Shown piece after piece: positions 11,201 to 19,500 of a stretch of DNA of 64,000 nt. Every line of letters begins with the position of its first letter. Within the stretch, counting starts at the first letter, position 1. Source of the DNA: Prosthecobacter gellanilyticus (lineage in GTDB: Bacteria > Verrucomicrobiota > Verrucomicrobiia > Verrucomicrobiales > Verrucomicrobiaceae); NCBI RefSeq assembly GCF_007992435.1, contig NZ_BKAG01000014.1:1-64000 (forward strand). Direction: 5' to 3'. A model generated the notes under the pieces. It ran no database searches. It was given only the letters and a program-made list of their open reading frames with translations, and was not told the origin of the DNA. Position numbers and translations under genes: made by a program.

Positions 11201-11387
11201 CGGCACAACCCAGCTCACGCGCAGTGTGTCCTTCCAGGGTGTGTTCATTCAGCGTCCTGATGGCAGCAAGCTCGGTCGAGGTTATTTCACCTTGAGGCAG
11301 CTTCCTGAACCCGGCGTCACCACGGTCACCACAGCTCCCATTTACACAGGCTTCGTCGAGATCATGCCTGGGCCGGGCGCTTTCTGA
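5241..11387 (+). CDS. Giant secreted modular protein (Calx-beta, Ig-like, putative-Ig domains)
   Basis: This 2048-residue protein starts with a signal peptide (about residues 1-31, ending LTASAQ). It is built from three long repeats. Each opens with GTFHGLVDR-like sequence (residues 39, 812 and 1649) and has a domain with an LGRFNF/GTLTVP/LPDG/GPQGQ.L.YQ pattern. Between repeats are a Calx-beta-like segment (SITVTEGD-type followed by VPVKDDGLDEEPETF; a second copy has INDNLDELDEFF), an Ig-like segment with FQWQKN/LSHAGLYKLKVSN, a second Ig-like segment ending DYVCVVRQ, and a putative-Ig domain with ATGLPAGLSIDLNTGIISG. The third repeat lacks the downstream Calx-beta/Ig part. These folds are extracellular and often bind calcium or mediate adhesion. 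No catalytic motif, C-terminal sorting domain or anchor was recognised. The function is unknown; a surface or matrix protein is the best inference. Confidence 0.9.
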   Translation: MTTMSSLPSPAFSRLLRALMSCFAVLTASAQDPAPSFIGTFHGLVDRTASEVWANSTLGARIELIVAANKTYTGKLISQGTPLTFSGTIVEISPGEGSSTTTINRGSLPALTLDLGFASDELTGAVSHPDGGMASLSGWRNVWHATARPATPYLGRFNFLISTELGEGKGFGTLTVPANGAVTVSGKLPDGSTFSTTTFVGPQGQVLLYQPLYAKPGSMTGALWLHPSEDGMLPRLDASIPLSWYKPDTGSTSDRFYPEGFNMRCEVYGALYQPPASGDIAAGLYDVSSNGRVEILGDAGSSETPPSTHFTLTSAGKLTMAAGAANLTKTALAVKIATGEFSGSFTLTDYDYSQETGVDRDGNPIYKKVRRSVKYEGLIVDNNNSIGGNGGFYLLPGMPNAQESPPVLLTNSRLSMGPVSIGPNPLAPPAAFFGFSAVSISVTEGDVASLPLMLPDVMDQDYKLTINVIPGTATAADVTSTKINITIPAGETFATVLVPVKDDGLDEEPETFRLQLVDGPGYDLADPPYCEITIDDDDYEVAIYSDPAHQIVPLGSSVSLMAEADGSDLVFQWQKNNANLSGATSNPLKLDNVQLSHAGLYKLKVSNDINAGISANGELAVVDTTSLRLMALAPGGTATLTASAAAPPGTLTYQWILQGSQVEDDTGPTPRISGATTATLTIKNLSDADIGDYVCVVRQIASGGELSSGEFRLRLPVTKPDLDDLSLPGGQVMRPYHYDVLYATEYESAPGNFSATGLPAGLSIDLNTGIISGIPTAVVTNAAVTISATNPVGTTSVQTTITILPYPSGALGTFHGIVSRAGDEVGFSIIPKAEMGARIEMQVSNTGGFSGKLLNGASFPFSGQLSMDEAGLLHGLTTVQLAGKSGPPSYLTLHFDPGTQTFSGYLSEVRDGLELGIGVNLPLQGWRNAWSKTTPATRYLGRFNFTLGSQGDPSEIPEGTGYGTFIIPASGSFNITGMLPDGTAFVCNTFLGPNGQLLLYQPIFKIPGSLHGAVQVVLPDQAGPPETLLQPGVVTSLQPGPTSPDELQCTWNKPMQADPKDKSYPQGFGISSLTVEGGLYTPPEAGAVVMDLPDVTLNAQLSFYAAAGGTEFMPQNLTLTSAGKAVMPSGSEANPMKLTFTLNAATGQFNGAFTRRDEDPAKPPLYDDFTGRLIRAQGYITRSARFFGIIIGSPSLGGGPESMAGRGFFTIPEMPSPDLFPPVTVANAKTISGRITLLRNPEAPQPLMVTVGEGGVMVLAEHENIGPVRVPVAIRLTEPQTTRRSFTLSIQHVTSSASDVSLASTSVVIEPGMTEAIVMLTAINDNLDELDEFFYLKLSGGPGYNVSPGRLPVVIMDDDTAVQITQQPRSFLEQTEGGVGLRVEATGSTPLTYQWRRDGADIPGAIQPELNISPLKMTDGGRYDVVVTNRVNSVTTKASNISVVDSSEKFIPIASGANASLSLSITAPAGAVSFQWLKYPSGISLSDGTRISGTSTKTLKINNADIDDEGDYVCEVRQPEQIAWENGIPIGTIPETVFYSPMHHLLIVTEAPELVDLPPLNLPESSGAVARPFAFQVDYQTDSYRRPASFSATGLPAGLTIDAVTGLISGTPTAAALNRSITITATNPAGQDTSTTTITIDALPAYAVGTFRGYVERNVGEQVSSIPVEFRAPWADAEFGGLIELTTTASGNFSGKLTYGTSTHNFTGGLFNAHGMQQEGNAIIQRTGKQPLFFKFSLDELSNTLGGALDISSTLDTSVPVQGWKQTWSASRQATAYAGSYTFTLQTESTDRSPGGVGYATCTVPANGSPFEVKGRLSDGTPFASCTLLGPQGQFVIYQSLYARPGSVLAGLRLGVEPDAPADGPVFVLGEGSLYKPSQTDTSETLYRNGIGPSLVVIEGGRSLTPPVAGQVILDLANQADNAAINFAAAGIEGSGTPPGTIFRIQPNGSTTMKTGEENPAKVSVTIKPATSEFSGSLTLKDTNPLTGTTQLTRSVSFQGVFIQRPDGSKLGRGYFTLRQLPEPGVTTVTTAPIYTGFVEIMPGPGAF

Positions 11388-11401
11388 TCACCCCAAGCAC
11401 G

Positions 11402-11428
11402 CAGGCTTGAGGTCCCGCCTCAAGCCTG
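11402..11428. terminator. Hairpin shared by convergent gene ends
   Basis: An 11-bp perfect stem (11402-11412 with 11418-11428) with a 5-nt loop sits between the convergent 5241 and 11420 genes and overlaps the stop codon of the latter. No T tract follows on either strand. It could block read-through from both sides, but intrinsic termination is uncertain. Confidence 0.45.
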
Positions 11429-11878
11429 TCCCGGGGTCATCAAAAGCTGCGGATAGTCGGTCATCTGCAGCAGCTTGATGCCATAGCGCTCGGCGATGAG
11501 CGGAGATTCAGAATCTGGATACACGTCACGGTAATACACCTCCTTGATGCCGTAGGAGCAGAGCATCTGCATGCAGCTTGTGCAGGGCATGGTGGTACAG
11601 GCGATCAGCTTGGCCGAGCCTCGGGTGAAGAGGCTGCAGAGATTCACCTCGGCATGAAGCATGTACTTCCGCCGGGCTTCGCGATCATCCCAAAAACCTT
11701 CAGGCGCATTGTAGCCAGGGGCGAGGCCATTGTAGGCCGTGCCGATGACACGGTTGTCTGCATCCAAAGCCACCGCGCCAACCTTGCGATAAGGATCCTC
11801 GGACCGCAGACTGGCCACATGGGCGAGCGCCATGGCATACTCGGGGATGCTGAGGCGGTTCTTCGGAGGCTGGGACAT
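11420..11878 (-). CDS. dCMP deaminase family protein
   Basis: The 152-residue product has the zinc-dependent cytidine/deoxycytidylate deaminase signature: HAEVNLC supplies one zinc ligand and the catalytic Glu, and CTTMPCTSC (PCxxC) supplies the two Cys ligands. The N-terminal SEDPYRKVGAVALDADNRVIG is typical of the dCMP/ComEB group rather than of CDA or tRNA-specific TadA. It would convert dCMP to dUMP, feeding thymidylate synthesis. It lies 18 bp downstream of lpxA on the same strand, so it is probably the last gene of the rpe-lpx cluster, with no obvious biochemical link to lipid A. Substrate assignment from sequence alone is fairly secure but not absolute. Confidence 0.88.
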   Translation of the reverse strand: MSQPPKNRLSIPEYAMALAHVASLRSEDPYRKVGAVALDADNRVIGTAYNGLAPGYNAPEGFWDDREARRKYMLHAEVNLCSLFTRGSAKLIACTTMPCTSCMQMLCSYGIKEVYYRDVYPDSESPLIAERYGIKLLQMTDYPQLLMTPGQA

Positions 11879-11896
11879 GGAGTTATGAAAGGCAGA

Positions 11897-12700
11897 TCAA
11901 TCCTCGTCGTCCGTGACATTTTTTCCACCGGCGACGATCCCACGCTGGGTGTTGGCCACGAAGTCGACAAAGACCTTGGCGTCAGGTGTGAGCTCGCCAG
12001 CGCGAAGTTCCTCGACCGCCTGCGCATTGTTCAGACCGCTGCGGTAGACTTTGCGGAAGGCGAGACGCAGTGCGCGGACCTGATCACGCGTGTAACCCGC
12101 GCGCTGCAGGCCCACGAGATTCAAGCCGCGGGCACGGGCCGGATTGCCATCCGCCGTGCAATAAGGCGGCACGTCCTGAACGATTTTCGAGCAGCCACCG
12201 ATGATGGCACGGGCGCCAATGCGGCAGAACTGATGCACCGCGCTGAGGCCACCGAGGATCACGTGATCATCCACCGTCACATGACCGGCAAGCGTGCCGT
12301 TATTCGAGAAGATGACATGGTTCCCGACCACGCAATCATGCGCGATGTGCACGTAGGAGAGGAAGTTGTTGTGACTGCCGATGATGGTCTTCGCTTCAGG
12401 AGCGGTGGCGCGGTGGACGGTGCAAAACTCACGGAAGGTGTTGTTGTCACCCACTTCCAGCCAGGTCGGCTCGGCCTTGTATTTCAGGTCCTGCGTCTGC
12501 TGGCCGATGGAGCCGTAAGCATAAAATTTGTTAGCCTTGCCGATGCGGCTCGGGCCCATGATCGTCACATGATGCTGAAGCCAGCAGCCATCTCCGAGCA
12601 CCACATTTTCGCCGATGATGCAGTAAGGACCGATCTCGCAGTCGGCGCCGATCTTGGCGGTGGGGTGGATGATGGCGGTGGGGTGGATCATGCTCGACAT
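11897..12700 (-). CDS. lpxA: Acyl-[ACP]-UDP-N-acetylglucosamine O-acyltransferase
   Basis: LpxA catalyses the first step of lipid A synthesis, moving a 3-hydroxyacyl chain from ACP to UDP-GlcNAc. The 267-residue product (E. coli enzyme 262) opens with IHPTAIIHPTAKIGADCEIG and runs through left-handed beta-helix hexapeptides (VVLGDGCWLQHHVTI, NNTFREFCTVHR). It contains the catalytic-His region YVHIAHDCVVGNHVIFSNN and ends in the helical LpxA C-terminal domain (LNLVGLQRAGYTRDQVRAL). The start chosen is the ATG at 12700; the ATG at 12691, immediately before IHPTA, is an equally good alternative. It follows the lpxC-fabZ fusion by 48 bp, an arrangement common in Verrucomicrobiota and Bacteroidota. 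Confidence 0.95.
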   Translation of the reverse strand: MSSMIHPTAIIHPTAKIGADCEIGPYCIIGENVVLGDGCWLQHHVTIMGPSRIGKANKFYAYGSIGQQTQDLKYKAEPTWLEVGDNNTFREFCTVHRATAPEAKTIIGSHNNFLSYVHIAHDCVVGNHVIFSNNGTLAGHVTVDDHVILGGLSAVHQFCRIGARAIIGGCSKIVQDVPPYCTADGNPARARGLNLVGLQRAGYTRDQVRALRLAFRKVYRSGLNNAQAVEELRAGELTPDAKVFVDFVANTQRGIVAGGKNVTDDED

Positions 12701-12748
12701 GCGCAGTGTATCGGTTCTCAGTTCACGGTTAGCTGGGACAATCAACGA

Positions 12749-14068
12749 TCAGCGGTCAACGACGCTGAACATGAGATCGGCTTCAGAGACGACCACACCA
12801 TTCACCGTGATGCGTGCGGTGGCCTGGGCGATGCTGCGCTTCACCTTCAACATCTCGGTTTCGATGATGAGGGTGTCACCCGGGAAGACAGGCTTGCGCC
12901 ACTTCACGTTGTTCGCGCTCATGAAGTAACCGATCTTGCCCTGATGCTCCGGCATCTTCATCAGCACGATGCTGGCAACTTGCGCCATGGCCTCGAGCTG
13001 CAGCACACCCGGCATGACCGGATGCCCCGGGAAGTGGCCCTGGAAGAAGGGTTCGTTGATGGTGACGTTCTTCACGCCGGTGCACTTGGTCTCGCCCTCG
13101 AGACCGATGATGCGGTCCACAAGAAGGAAGGGATAACGATGCGGCAGCAGCTTCATCACCTGCGTGACATCCAGCACGGCTTCGCCCGTCGGGATGGCCA
13201 GCGGCGGCGGCACCATGCTGCGCATCTGCTTGTATTGAGCATCGATGGAGCGCGCGAGCTCCGTGTTCGGACCATGGCCTGGGCGCACGGCGATCACGTG
13301 ACCCGTGATGCGACGACCGCAGAGCATGAGGTCACCGATGATGTCCAGGATCTTGTGCCTAACGAATTCATTATCAAAGCGCAGCGGCTGCTTGGAAAGC
13401 AGCGTCTCACCACGAACGACGACCGCCGCTTCCAGCGTGCCGCCTTTGATCAGGCCTTTCTCCATCAGCGGAGCGATGTCCTCATAGTAAACAAAGGTAC
13501 GCGCCGGGGCGATCTCCTTCTCATACACCTCGGGATTGATCTCCAGGGAGATGAACTGGGTGAAGCGGCCGCCAGGGCCCACGTTCGTGCAGCTGATGCG
13601 GAACTTCTTGTCAGGCACGATGGTCAGGATGGTGCCGTCACGAGTCTCCTGGTAGATCGGCTCGCGGATCTCAAAGACTTTGCGCGGAGCATTCTGGGCC
13701 ACGATGCCCGCCTTCTTGATGAGTTCCACGAAGGGTTGCGAGCTACCATCGACGATCGGCGGCTCATTGGCATCCATCTCGATGATGGCATTGTCCACAC
13801 CCATGCCGGTCAGGGCGCTGATCACGTGCTCCACGGTGTGCACGTTCACCCCGCCTTCGGCGATGGTGGTGGCGCGCTCGACCTTCTGCACTTTCTCGAC
13901 CAGGGCCGGGATGAAAGGTTTGTCCTCCAGATCAATGCGGCGGAACTTGAAGCCAAAGTCCTCAGGCGCTGGCTGGAGCGTGAGGGTCACCTGCTCTCCC
14001 GTATGGAGGGAGATGCCGGTGATGGAGGCTGGCTTGGCGAGAGTGTGCTGGCGTTCAGAGGCGGACAT
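12749..14068 (-). CDS. lpxC-fabZ: Bifunctional UDP-3-O-acyl-N-acetylglucosamine deacetylase / 3-hydroxyacyl-ACP dehydratase
   Basis: The 439-residue protein fuses two enzymes normally encoded separately. Residues 1 to about 285 are LpxC, the zinc deacetylase that commits UDP-acyl-GlcNAc to lipid A: the zinc ligands are seen in VHTVEHVISAL and in RHKILDIIGDL, with the catalytic-site GHVIAV following. Residues from about 300 are FabZ, the hot-dog dehydratase that uses the same 3-hydroxyacyl-ACP pool for phospholipid chains: LLPHRYPFLLVDR and GHFPGHPVMPGVLQLEAMAQ carry the active-site His and Glu. The link region is short, so the two activities probably share one hexameric assembly. Such fusions are known in Bacteroidota and related phyla. 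The gene sits between rpe and lpxA on the minus strand. Confidence 0.96.
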   Translation of the reverse strand: MSASERQHTLAKPASITGISLHTGEQVTLTLQPAPEDFGFKFRRIDLEDKPFIPALVEKVQKVERATTIAEGGVNVHTVEHVISALTGMGVDNAIIEMDANEPPIVDGSSQPFVELIKKAGIVAQNAPRKVFEIREPIYQETRDGTILTIVPDKKFRISCTNVGPGGRFTQFISLEINPEVYEKEIAPARTFVYYEDIAPLMEKGLIKGGTLEAAVVVRGETLLSKQPLRFDNEFVRHKILDIIGDLMLCGRRITGHVIAVRPGHGPNTELARSIDAQYKQMRSMVPPPLAIPTGEAVLDVTQVMKLLPHRYPFLLVDRIIGLEGETKCTGVKNVTINEPFFQGHFPGHPVMPGVLQLEAMAQVASIVLMKMPEHQGKIGYFMSANNVKWRKPVFPGDTLIIETEMLKVKRSIAQATARITVNGVVVSEADLMFSVVDR

Positions 14069-14136
14069 GGTTCGGGCCTCTGGTTTTAGCCGGGCGCACT
14101 CCCGGGGTCAAAGAGAAAGGATGGCTCTCTCCCCTC

Positions 14137-14823
14137 TCAGGCCACAGACGCCGTGAGATCCGTCATGGCCGTCCGGGCATCCGAAGGGCCGAAGAACGAG
14201 GTCCCGCAGACGAAAAGGTTGGCACCGTGGCGTTTGGCGATGGGGGCGGTGCTGGCGTAGATGCCGCCATCGACCTCCAGGTGATATTTCAGGCCGTGGG
14301 CATCGCGGTAATCACGCGCCGCCTCGAGCTTGGGCATGGTTTCCTTCTCCATGAAGGGCTGGCCGCCAAAACCTGGGACCACAGTCATGATCAAAAGGAG
14401 GTCAATCATGTGGGCGTAAGGGATCGCCGCATCAAAGGGGGTGTCCGGATGCAGGGCCAGACCGCACTGCTTCCCGGCAGCACGGATGCGCTTCAGGGTG
14501 TCAGCCACGGAGGTGTCGTAACGGGCCTCGACGTGGATGGTGATATTATCCGAACCAGCCTTCAAAAAGCGCTCCAGGTAGTGATCTGGGCGATGGATCA
14601 TCAAATGCACGTCCAAGAACATGGTGGGAGAGGCTTTCCGCACCACGCCGACCATCTGAGGACCGAAGGAGATGTTGTCCACAAAGGCGCCGTCCATCAC
14701 ATCCAGGTGCAGCCACTGGGCGCCAGCTTCCTCAGCCCGGGCCACTTCAGAGCCTACTTTGGACCAGTCGGCAGCGAGGAGGGAGGGAAGGATCAGGGGC
14801 GTTTCGTGAGTGACGGTGGGCAT
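14137..14823 (-). CDS. rpe: Ribulose-phosphate 3-epimerase
   Basis: This TIM-barrel epimerase interconverts ribulose 5-phosphate and xylulose 5-phosphate in the pentose phosphate pathway. The 228-residue product from the ATG at 14823 has the family length. Diagnostic segments are ILPSLLAADWSKVG, WLHLDVMDGAFVDN (metal-binding His and catalytic Asp), FLDVHLMIHRPD, LIMTVVPGFGGQPF and LEVDGGI. An open frame extends 37 codons further upstream, but that extension has no family match and was left out. It is the first gene of the minus-strand run that continues into lpxC-fabZ 68 bp later, and it diverges from the secreted protein at 15015. Confidence 0.95.
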   Translation of the reverse strand: MPTVTHETPLILPSLLAADWSKVGSEVARAEEAGAQWLHLDVMDGAFVDNISFGPQMVGVVRKASPTMFLDVHLMIHRPDHYLERFLKAGSDNITIHVEARYDTSVADTLKRIRAAGKQCGLALHPDTPFDAAIPYAHMIDLLLIMTVVPGFGGQPFMEKETMPKLEAARDYRDAHGLKYHLEVDGGIYASTAPIAKRHGANLFVCGTSFFGPSDARTAMTDLTASVA

Positions 14824-15014
14824 GAGGTCGATCAAGCACGCAGCCCGAGGGCCGCGCAATGACGAAGTTTTCATGCCTTGCATGAAGGGTGACGAGGACC
14901 AACTGCAGCCATCGTTGATCAGTCTCGCTGACAAAATAGCATGTTCTTAAAATTCTAACCCTATGCTTGCCACGAGTTGTAAGGTTATGGTAAACCCGCA
15001 TTTTCCCCCTCTAA

Positions 15015-16331
15015 ATGCCCTCCCCCACTCCATGCCTGACCGTCCTCGCGATTGGTCTCGCCTGCTCACTCTGTGATGCGGCGACACGGTCATGGACGGA
15101 TGTCACGGGACGAAAGGTGGACGCCGAGTTCGCCGGCATGCGAGGAGACAGCGTGATGCTGAAGCTGCCCTCGGGTCAGACGGTGCCTTATCCGTTGTCC
15201 AAACTGAGCGCCGAAGATCAGGCTTTCATTCAAACCCAGGCCGCCGGAGAGAGCGCTCCTGCGTCCCCCACAGCACCTGCGGCACCGCCTGCAGCGGATG
15301 TGAAGCGCGTGCCGATCGAGAAGCGAGTCTGGCCGCAGCAGGTCGAGGTGCCTGCACGCTCCATCGAGATTGCGGTGGTGTCGGAAAATGCCGCTGAGCG
15401 GAAGTATCTGTATCAATCCGAAGCCTTCGAGTTCACTTCCCAGGCCAAGCTGGCGGGCAGTGTGATGAAGGAAGTGGCCCGCACCTTTGAAGCCACTCGT
15501 TCCCTGGTCGATGCGCTGCCTTGGGGCATCGTCTGCAAACCACCGCAGGGCAGGCCGCGCTTCCTGGCCGCCCTCTACGAAACGAGGGATGACTACATCG
15601 CCGCAGGTGGTCCGGAAAACTCGGGCGGCGTCTACAGCAGCGGGGACAAGACCTTTAAGATCCCCTTCCCCAGCCTCGGCATGGAAAAGCGGGGGCAGAC
15701 TTACTTCAAGGACGACAACTATAGCAACGGCACGCTGGTCCATGAGATCACGCACCAGCTCATGGATGACTACCTGGCCTTCCTGCCGAAGTGGATCATC
15801 GAGGGCACGGCTGAGTATACCGAAATGCTGCCTTACAAGTCCGGGACCTTCCGGGCTGATGCTCACAAGAGCGGTCTGAAGGAAGACACCAAGCTCTGGG
15901 AAGAGCGGGAGCACTTCAGCCTCCAGATCCCGAACCTGGAGAAGATGATGACCATGAGCCGGGACGCCTGGGATGCTGAATGCTCCACGCCCCAGAAGAT
16001 GCGGGACATGTACCACCGCTCTCAACTGCTGGTCTACTTCTTCTGCCACCTGGACGGTGACGGAAAAGGCACCCGGCTCATCCAATTTATGGAGGCTGCG
16101 TATGGCCAGGTGGCCGAACTGCGCGCCTTCTTTGCCGATCCACGCGTAAAACGCATGGACGGCGGCCGCTTCTCTTACCCCCGCGACTTCCCTCCGCCTG
16201 ATATGAATTCCGAAACCGCCCCCTTCAAAAACCTCAGTATTCTCGTTGCCGAGCGACCGTATCAGAAGCTCGCGCAGGAGATCGTGGATGGCTACAAGAC
16301 CATCGGTGTGAAGATCACGGTGACGCCCTGA
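15015..16331 (+). CDS. Secreted SHD1-domain protein with a zinc-metallopeptidase-like (DUF1570-type) domain
   Basis: The 438-residue product begins with a signal peptide (about residues 1-22). Next comes an SHD1-like beta module, SWTDVTGRKVDAEFAGM followed by KLPSGQTVPYPLSKLS, common in exported proteins of Verrucomicrobiota and Planctomycetota. After an Ala/Pro linker the main domain contains LVHEITHQ, with the HExxH zinc motif at residues 243-247, and a downstream glutamate in WIIEGTAEY, the gluzincin arrangement also seen in DUF1570 proteins. This suggests an extracytoplasmic metallopeptidase, although the substrate is unknown and activity is inferred only from the motif. It diverges from rpe and precedes secA by 192 bp. 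Confidence 0.8.
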   Translation: MPSPTPCLTVLAIGLACSLCDAATRSWTDVTGRKVDAEFAGMRGDSVMLKLPSGQTVPYPLSKLSAEDQAFIQTQAAGESAPASPTAPAAPPAADVKRVPIEKRVWPQQVEVPARSIEIAVVSENAAERKYLYQSEAFEFTSQAKLAGSVMKEVARTFEATRSLVDALPWGIVCKPPQGRPRFLAALYETRDDYIAAGGPENSGGVYSSGDKTFKIPFPSLGMEKRGQTYFKDDNYSNGTLVHEITHQLMDDYLAFLPKWIIEGTAEYTEMLPYKSGTFRADAHKSGLKEDTKLWEEREHFSLQIPNLEKMMTMSRDAWDAECSTPQKMRDMYHRSQLLVYFFCHLDGDGKGTRLIQFMEAAYGQVAELRAFFADPRVKRMDGGRFSYPRDFPPPDMNSETAPFKNLSILVAERPYQKLAQEIVDGYKTIGVKITVTP

Positions 16332-16465
16332 CCAGGCCTCATGGCCGGGCTGAAAGCGGTTCCCCAAAGAACCTGAACCAGCCTGACTAACGATTCGTTC
16401 ATCCCCCGGCCACAGGATCAAAGAACCCTAAACCACGGTAAACACCCCTCCTGGGCTTGCCAAAG

Positions 16466-16494
16466 CCCCCATCCCGCCCACTATCCCGCCCCCC
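16466..16494 (-). promoter_or_regulatory. G-quadruplex-forming tract upstream of secA
   Basis: The plus strand is C-rich and G-poor just upstream of secA. On the minus strand it reads as five G runs (6, 3, 3, 3 and 5 guanines) separated by loops of 1-5 nt, a canonical G4 pattern. It ends 29 bp before the secA start codon. It could affect secA transcription, or the C-rich leader RNA could be a Rho-type loading region. Neither role is demonstrated. Confidence 0.45.
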
Positions 16495-16523
16495 GTGGCG
16501 GCAGACCCCGCCTCCTCCCTATC

Positions 16524-19500
16524 ATGTTTGACTGGATCATTAGAAAAATCATCGGCACCAAGAATCAGCGCACTGTGAAGCGTCTGCAGCCGGTCGTGGC
16601 CGAGATTAACCGCATCGAACAGCAGCTCCAAAACGAGTCTGACGAGGCTCTGCGTGAACGCTGCGCGAACTGGAAAGCCCAGTTCCGCGTGTTTCACACC
16701 CCGCAGTTCCTGGGCGGTGTGTCGCTGCGCATCGCGGATGAGGAGACGGTGGACGCCTGCCTGAAGCATGTCGCGGGTTACTTTGGCGGCCTGAAGAGCC
16801 ACTTCCCTTCCCTGGAGAGCGACTATCTGGCCGAGAGCGCCTGGAGCAGCGCCAGCCTGGATGACAAAAAAGCACGCATCGACCGCGCCCGCGAAGCCTG
16901 GAACGAAATCCAGCCGAAGTTCGCGGCCATCGAGTCCAAGATGCTCAATGACATCCTGCCGGAAGTCTACGCCGTGGTGAAAAACACCGCGCGTCGTCTT
17001 TGTGGCCAGGAGCACACCGTCTGTGACACACCGCTGAAGTGGAACATGATCCATTTCGACGTTCAGCTCGTCGGCGGCATTGCCCTGCATCGCGGCATGA
17101 TCGCTGAAATGGCCACGGGTGAAGGCAAGACGCTCGTCGGCACTCTGCCGGTGACGCTGAACGCACTGACCGGACGCGGCGTGCACGTGATCACGGTGAA
17201 CGACTACCTCGCCCGTCGTGACTCGGAGTGGATGGGTTACCTCTACAAGTTCCTCGGCCTAACCGTGGGTGTGATTCAGAACGACCAGCCGAGCCACGTC
17301 CGCCATCAGCAGTATCAGTGTGACATCACGTACGGCACGAATAGCGAGTTCGGCTTCGACTACCTGCGTGACAACGGCATGGCCTCCAGCAAGGACCAGC
17401 AGGTGCAGCGCGGCCACTACTTCGCCATCGTGGACGAAGTGGACTCCGTGCTCATCGATGAAGCTCGTACACCCCTGATCATTTCCGGCCCTGTGGCCGC
17501 CGCGGAGAGCAATCACCAGTATGAGCGCTACAAGCCGCTGGTGGACCAGCTCGTGCGCCGTCAGAACACTCTTTGCAACCAGCTCGCCAGCGAGGCCAAG
17601 GCCCATGGTGAGAAGGGTGAGTGGGAAGAGGCCGGCAAGAAGCTCTTCCAGGTGAAGCTGGGTCAGCCGAAGAACCGCGCGCTGATGCGCGCCATGGAAG
17701 ATCACGAACTGCGCCGCGCCACCGAGAAGGCCGAGCTGCGCACCTATGAAGACACGCAGAAGAAGGACCTCTTTGCCCTCAAAGAAGACCTCTACTACTT
17801 CATGGAAGAGAAGAGCCACGACGCTGACCTCAGCGAGAAGGGCCGCAATTTCCTCAGCCCTGATGATCCAGATGCCTTCGTGCTGCCAGATCTGGCCACG
17901 CTGTATTCCGAGATCGATGGTGATGCCTCCACCACGGAGCAGCAGAAGCAGGAGAAGAAAGCCGAGCTGCAGGACCGCCTGAGCTTCCAGGGCCAGCGCA
18001 TCCACCAGATCAGCCAGCTCCTGCGTGCCTACTGCCTCTATGAGAAGGACGTCGAGTACGTCGTCGAAGATAACAAGGTCATCATCGTGGACAGCCAGAC
18101 AGGTCGTAAGATGGCCGGCCGCCGCTGGAGTGATGGTCTGCATCAGGCCGTGGAAGCCAAGGAAGGCGTGCAGATCGATGCCGAGACGCAGACTCTCGCC
18201 ACCATCACGATTCAGAACTACTTCCGCCTGTATCAGAAGCTGGGCGGCATGACGGGTACCGCTGAAACGGACGCAGCCGAGTTCCATGACATCTATGGCC
18301 TGGATGTGCTGACGATCCCGACGAACCGCGCCGTGCTGCGCGCTGACCAGAACGACAGCATCTACAAGACACGCCGTGAAAAGTACAATGCCGTGATCGA
18401 GATGATCCGCGAGCGCCACGCCAAGGGCCAGCCGCTGCTGGTGGGCACAGCCAGCGTGGAAGCTTCCGAGACGGTCAGCCGCATGCTGAAGCTGCAGAAG
18501 ATCCCGCACGCGGTGCTGAATGCCAAGTATCACCTCCAGGAGGCCGAGATCGTGGCCCGTGCCGGTCAGAAAGGCGCTGTGACCATCTCCACCAACATGG
18601 CGGGTCGTGGCACGGACATCAAGCTGGGCGCGGGAGTCTCCGAACTCGGCGGCCTCATGGTGCTGGCCACGGAGCGTCACGAGTCCCGTCGTGTGGACCG
18701 TCAGCTCCGCGGACGCTGTGCCCGTCAGGGTGACCCGGGTGAGAGCAAGTTTTTCCTCAGCTTTGAAGATGATCTCATGCGCAACTTCGGTGCTGCCGAG
18801 CGCATGACCAAGATCATGGAGCGCTTCGGCATGGCCGAGGGTGAGGAACTGCAGCATCCCTGGCTCAACCGCAGCGTGGAAACCGCGCAGAAGCGTGTGG
18901 AGCAGCGCAACTACGTCTGGCGCAAGCGCGTGCTGGAATATGATGACGTGATGAACCAGCAGCGTGAGGTGATCTATGAGCGCCGTAACGATGCGCTGGA
19001 AAGCAATGACCCGCGCCTGCTCATCAATGACGCCGTCGAAGAGGGCATCACCGAGCGCCTGAGCGAGTTCGTGCCTAACGAAAAGGGCAGTGACATAGAG
19101 CCCAACTACGAAGCCCTGCTTCAGTGGTTGAACAGTACCTTCCCTCTCGGCCTGCGCGAGATCCCCGAGGAGTTCAAGAGCCTCAGCTTCGAAGAGCAGT
19201 CTACTTGGGTGAAGGACAAGGTGATGGCCGCCTATGATCTCAAGATCAGCGGCGCCAATCCACAGGCGCTTCAGGAGATCGAGAAGATGATTCTTCTCAA
19301 TGCCATCGACCGCCTCTGGCAGGAGCATCTGTATGCGCTGGATGCCTTGAAGGAAGGCATCAGCCTGCGCAGCTACGGTCAGAAGGACCCGCTGATCGAG
19401 TTCAAGCAGGAGGCTTTCTCCATCTTCTCCGAACTGATGCGCAACATCAACGGCGAGATCGTCAACAACCTCTTCAAGAGCACCCAGCAGCTCGCCGCGT

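Noticed and set aside
11654..14089. 811-codon plus-strand frame opposite lpxA and lpxC-fabZ
   Set aside because: It spans three known minus-strand genes and their gaps and has shadow-type composition.
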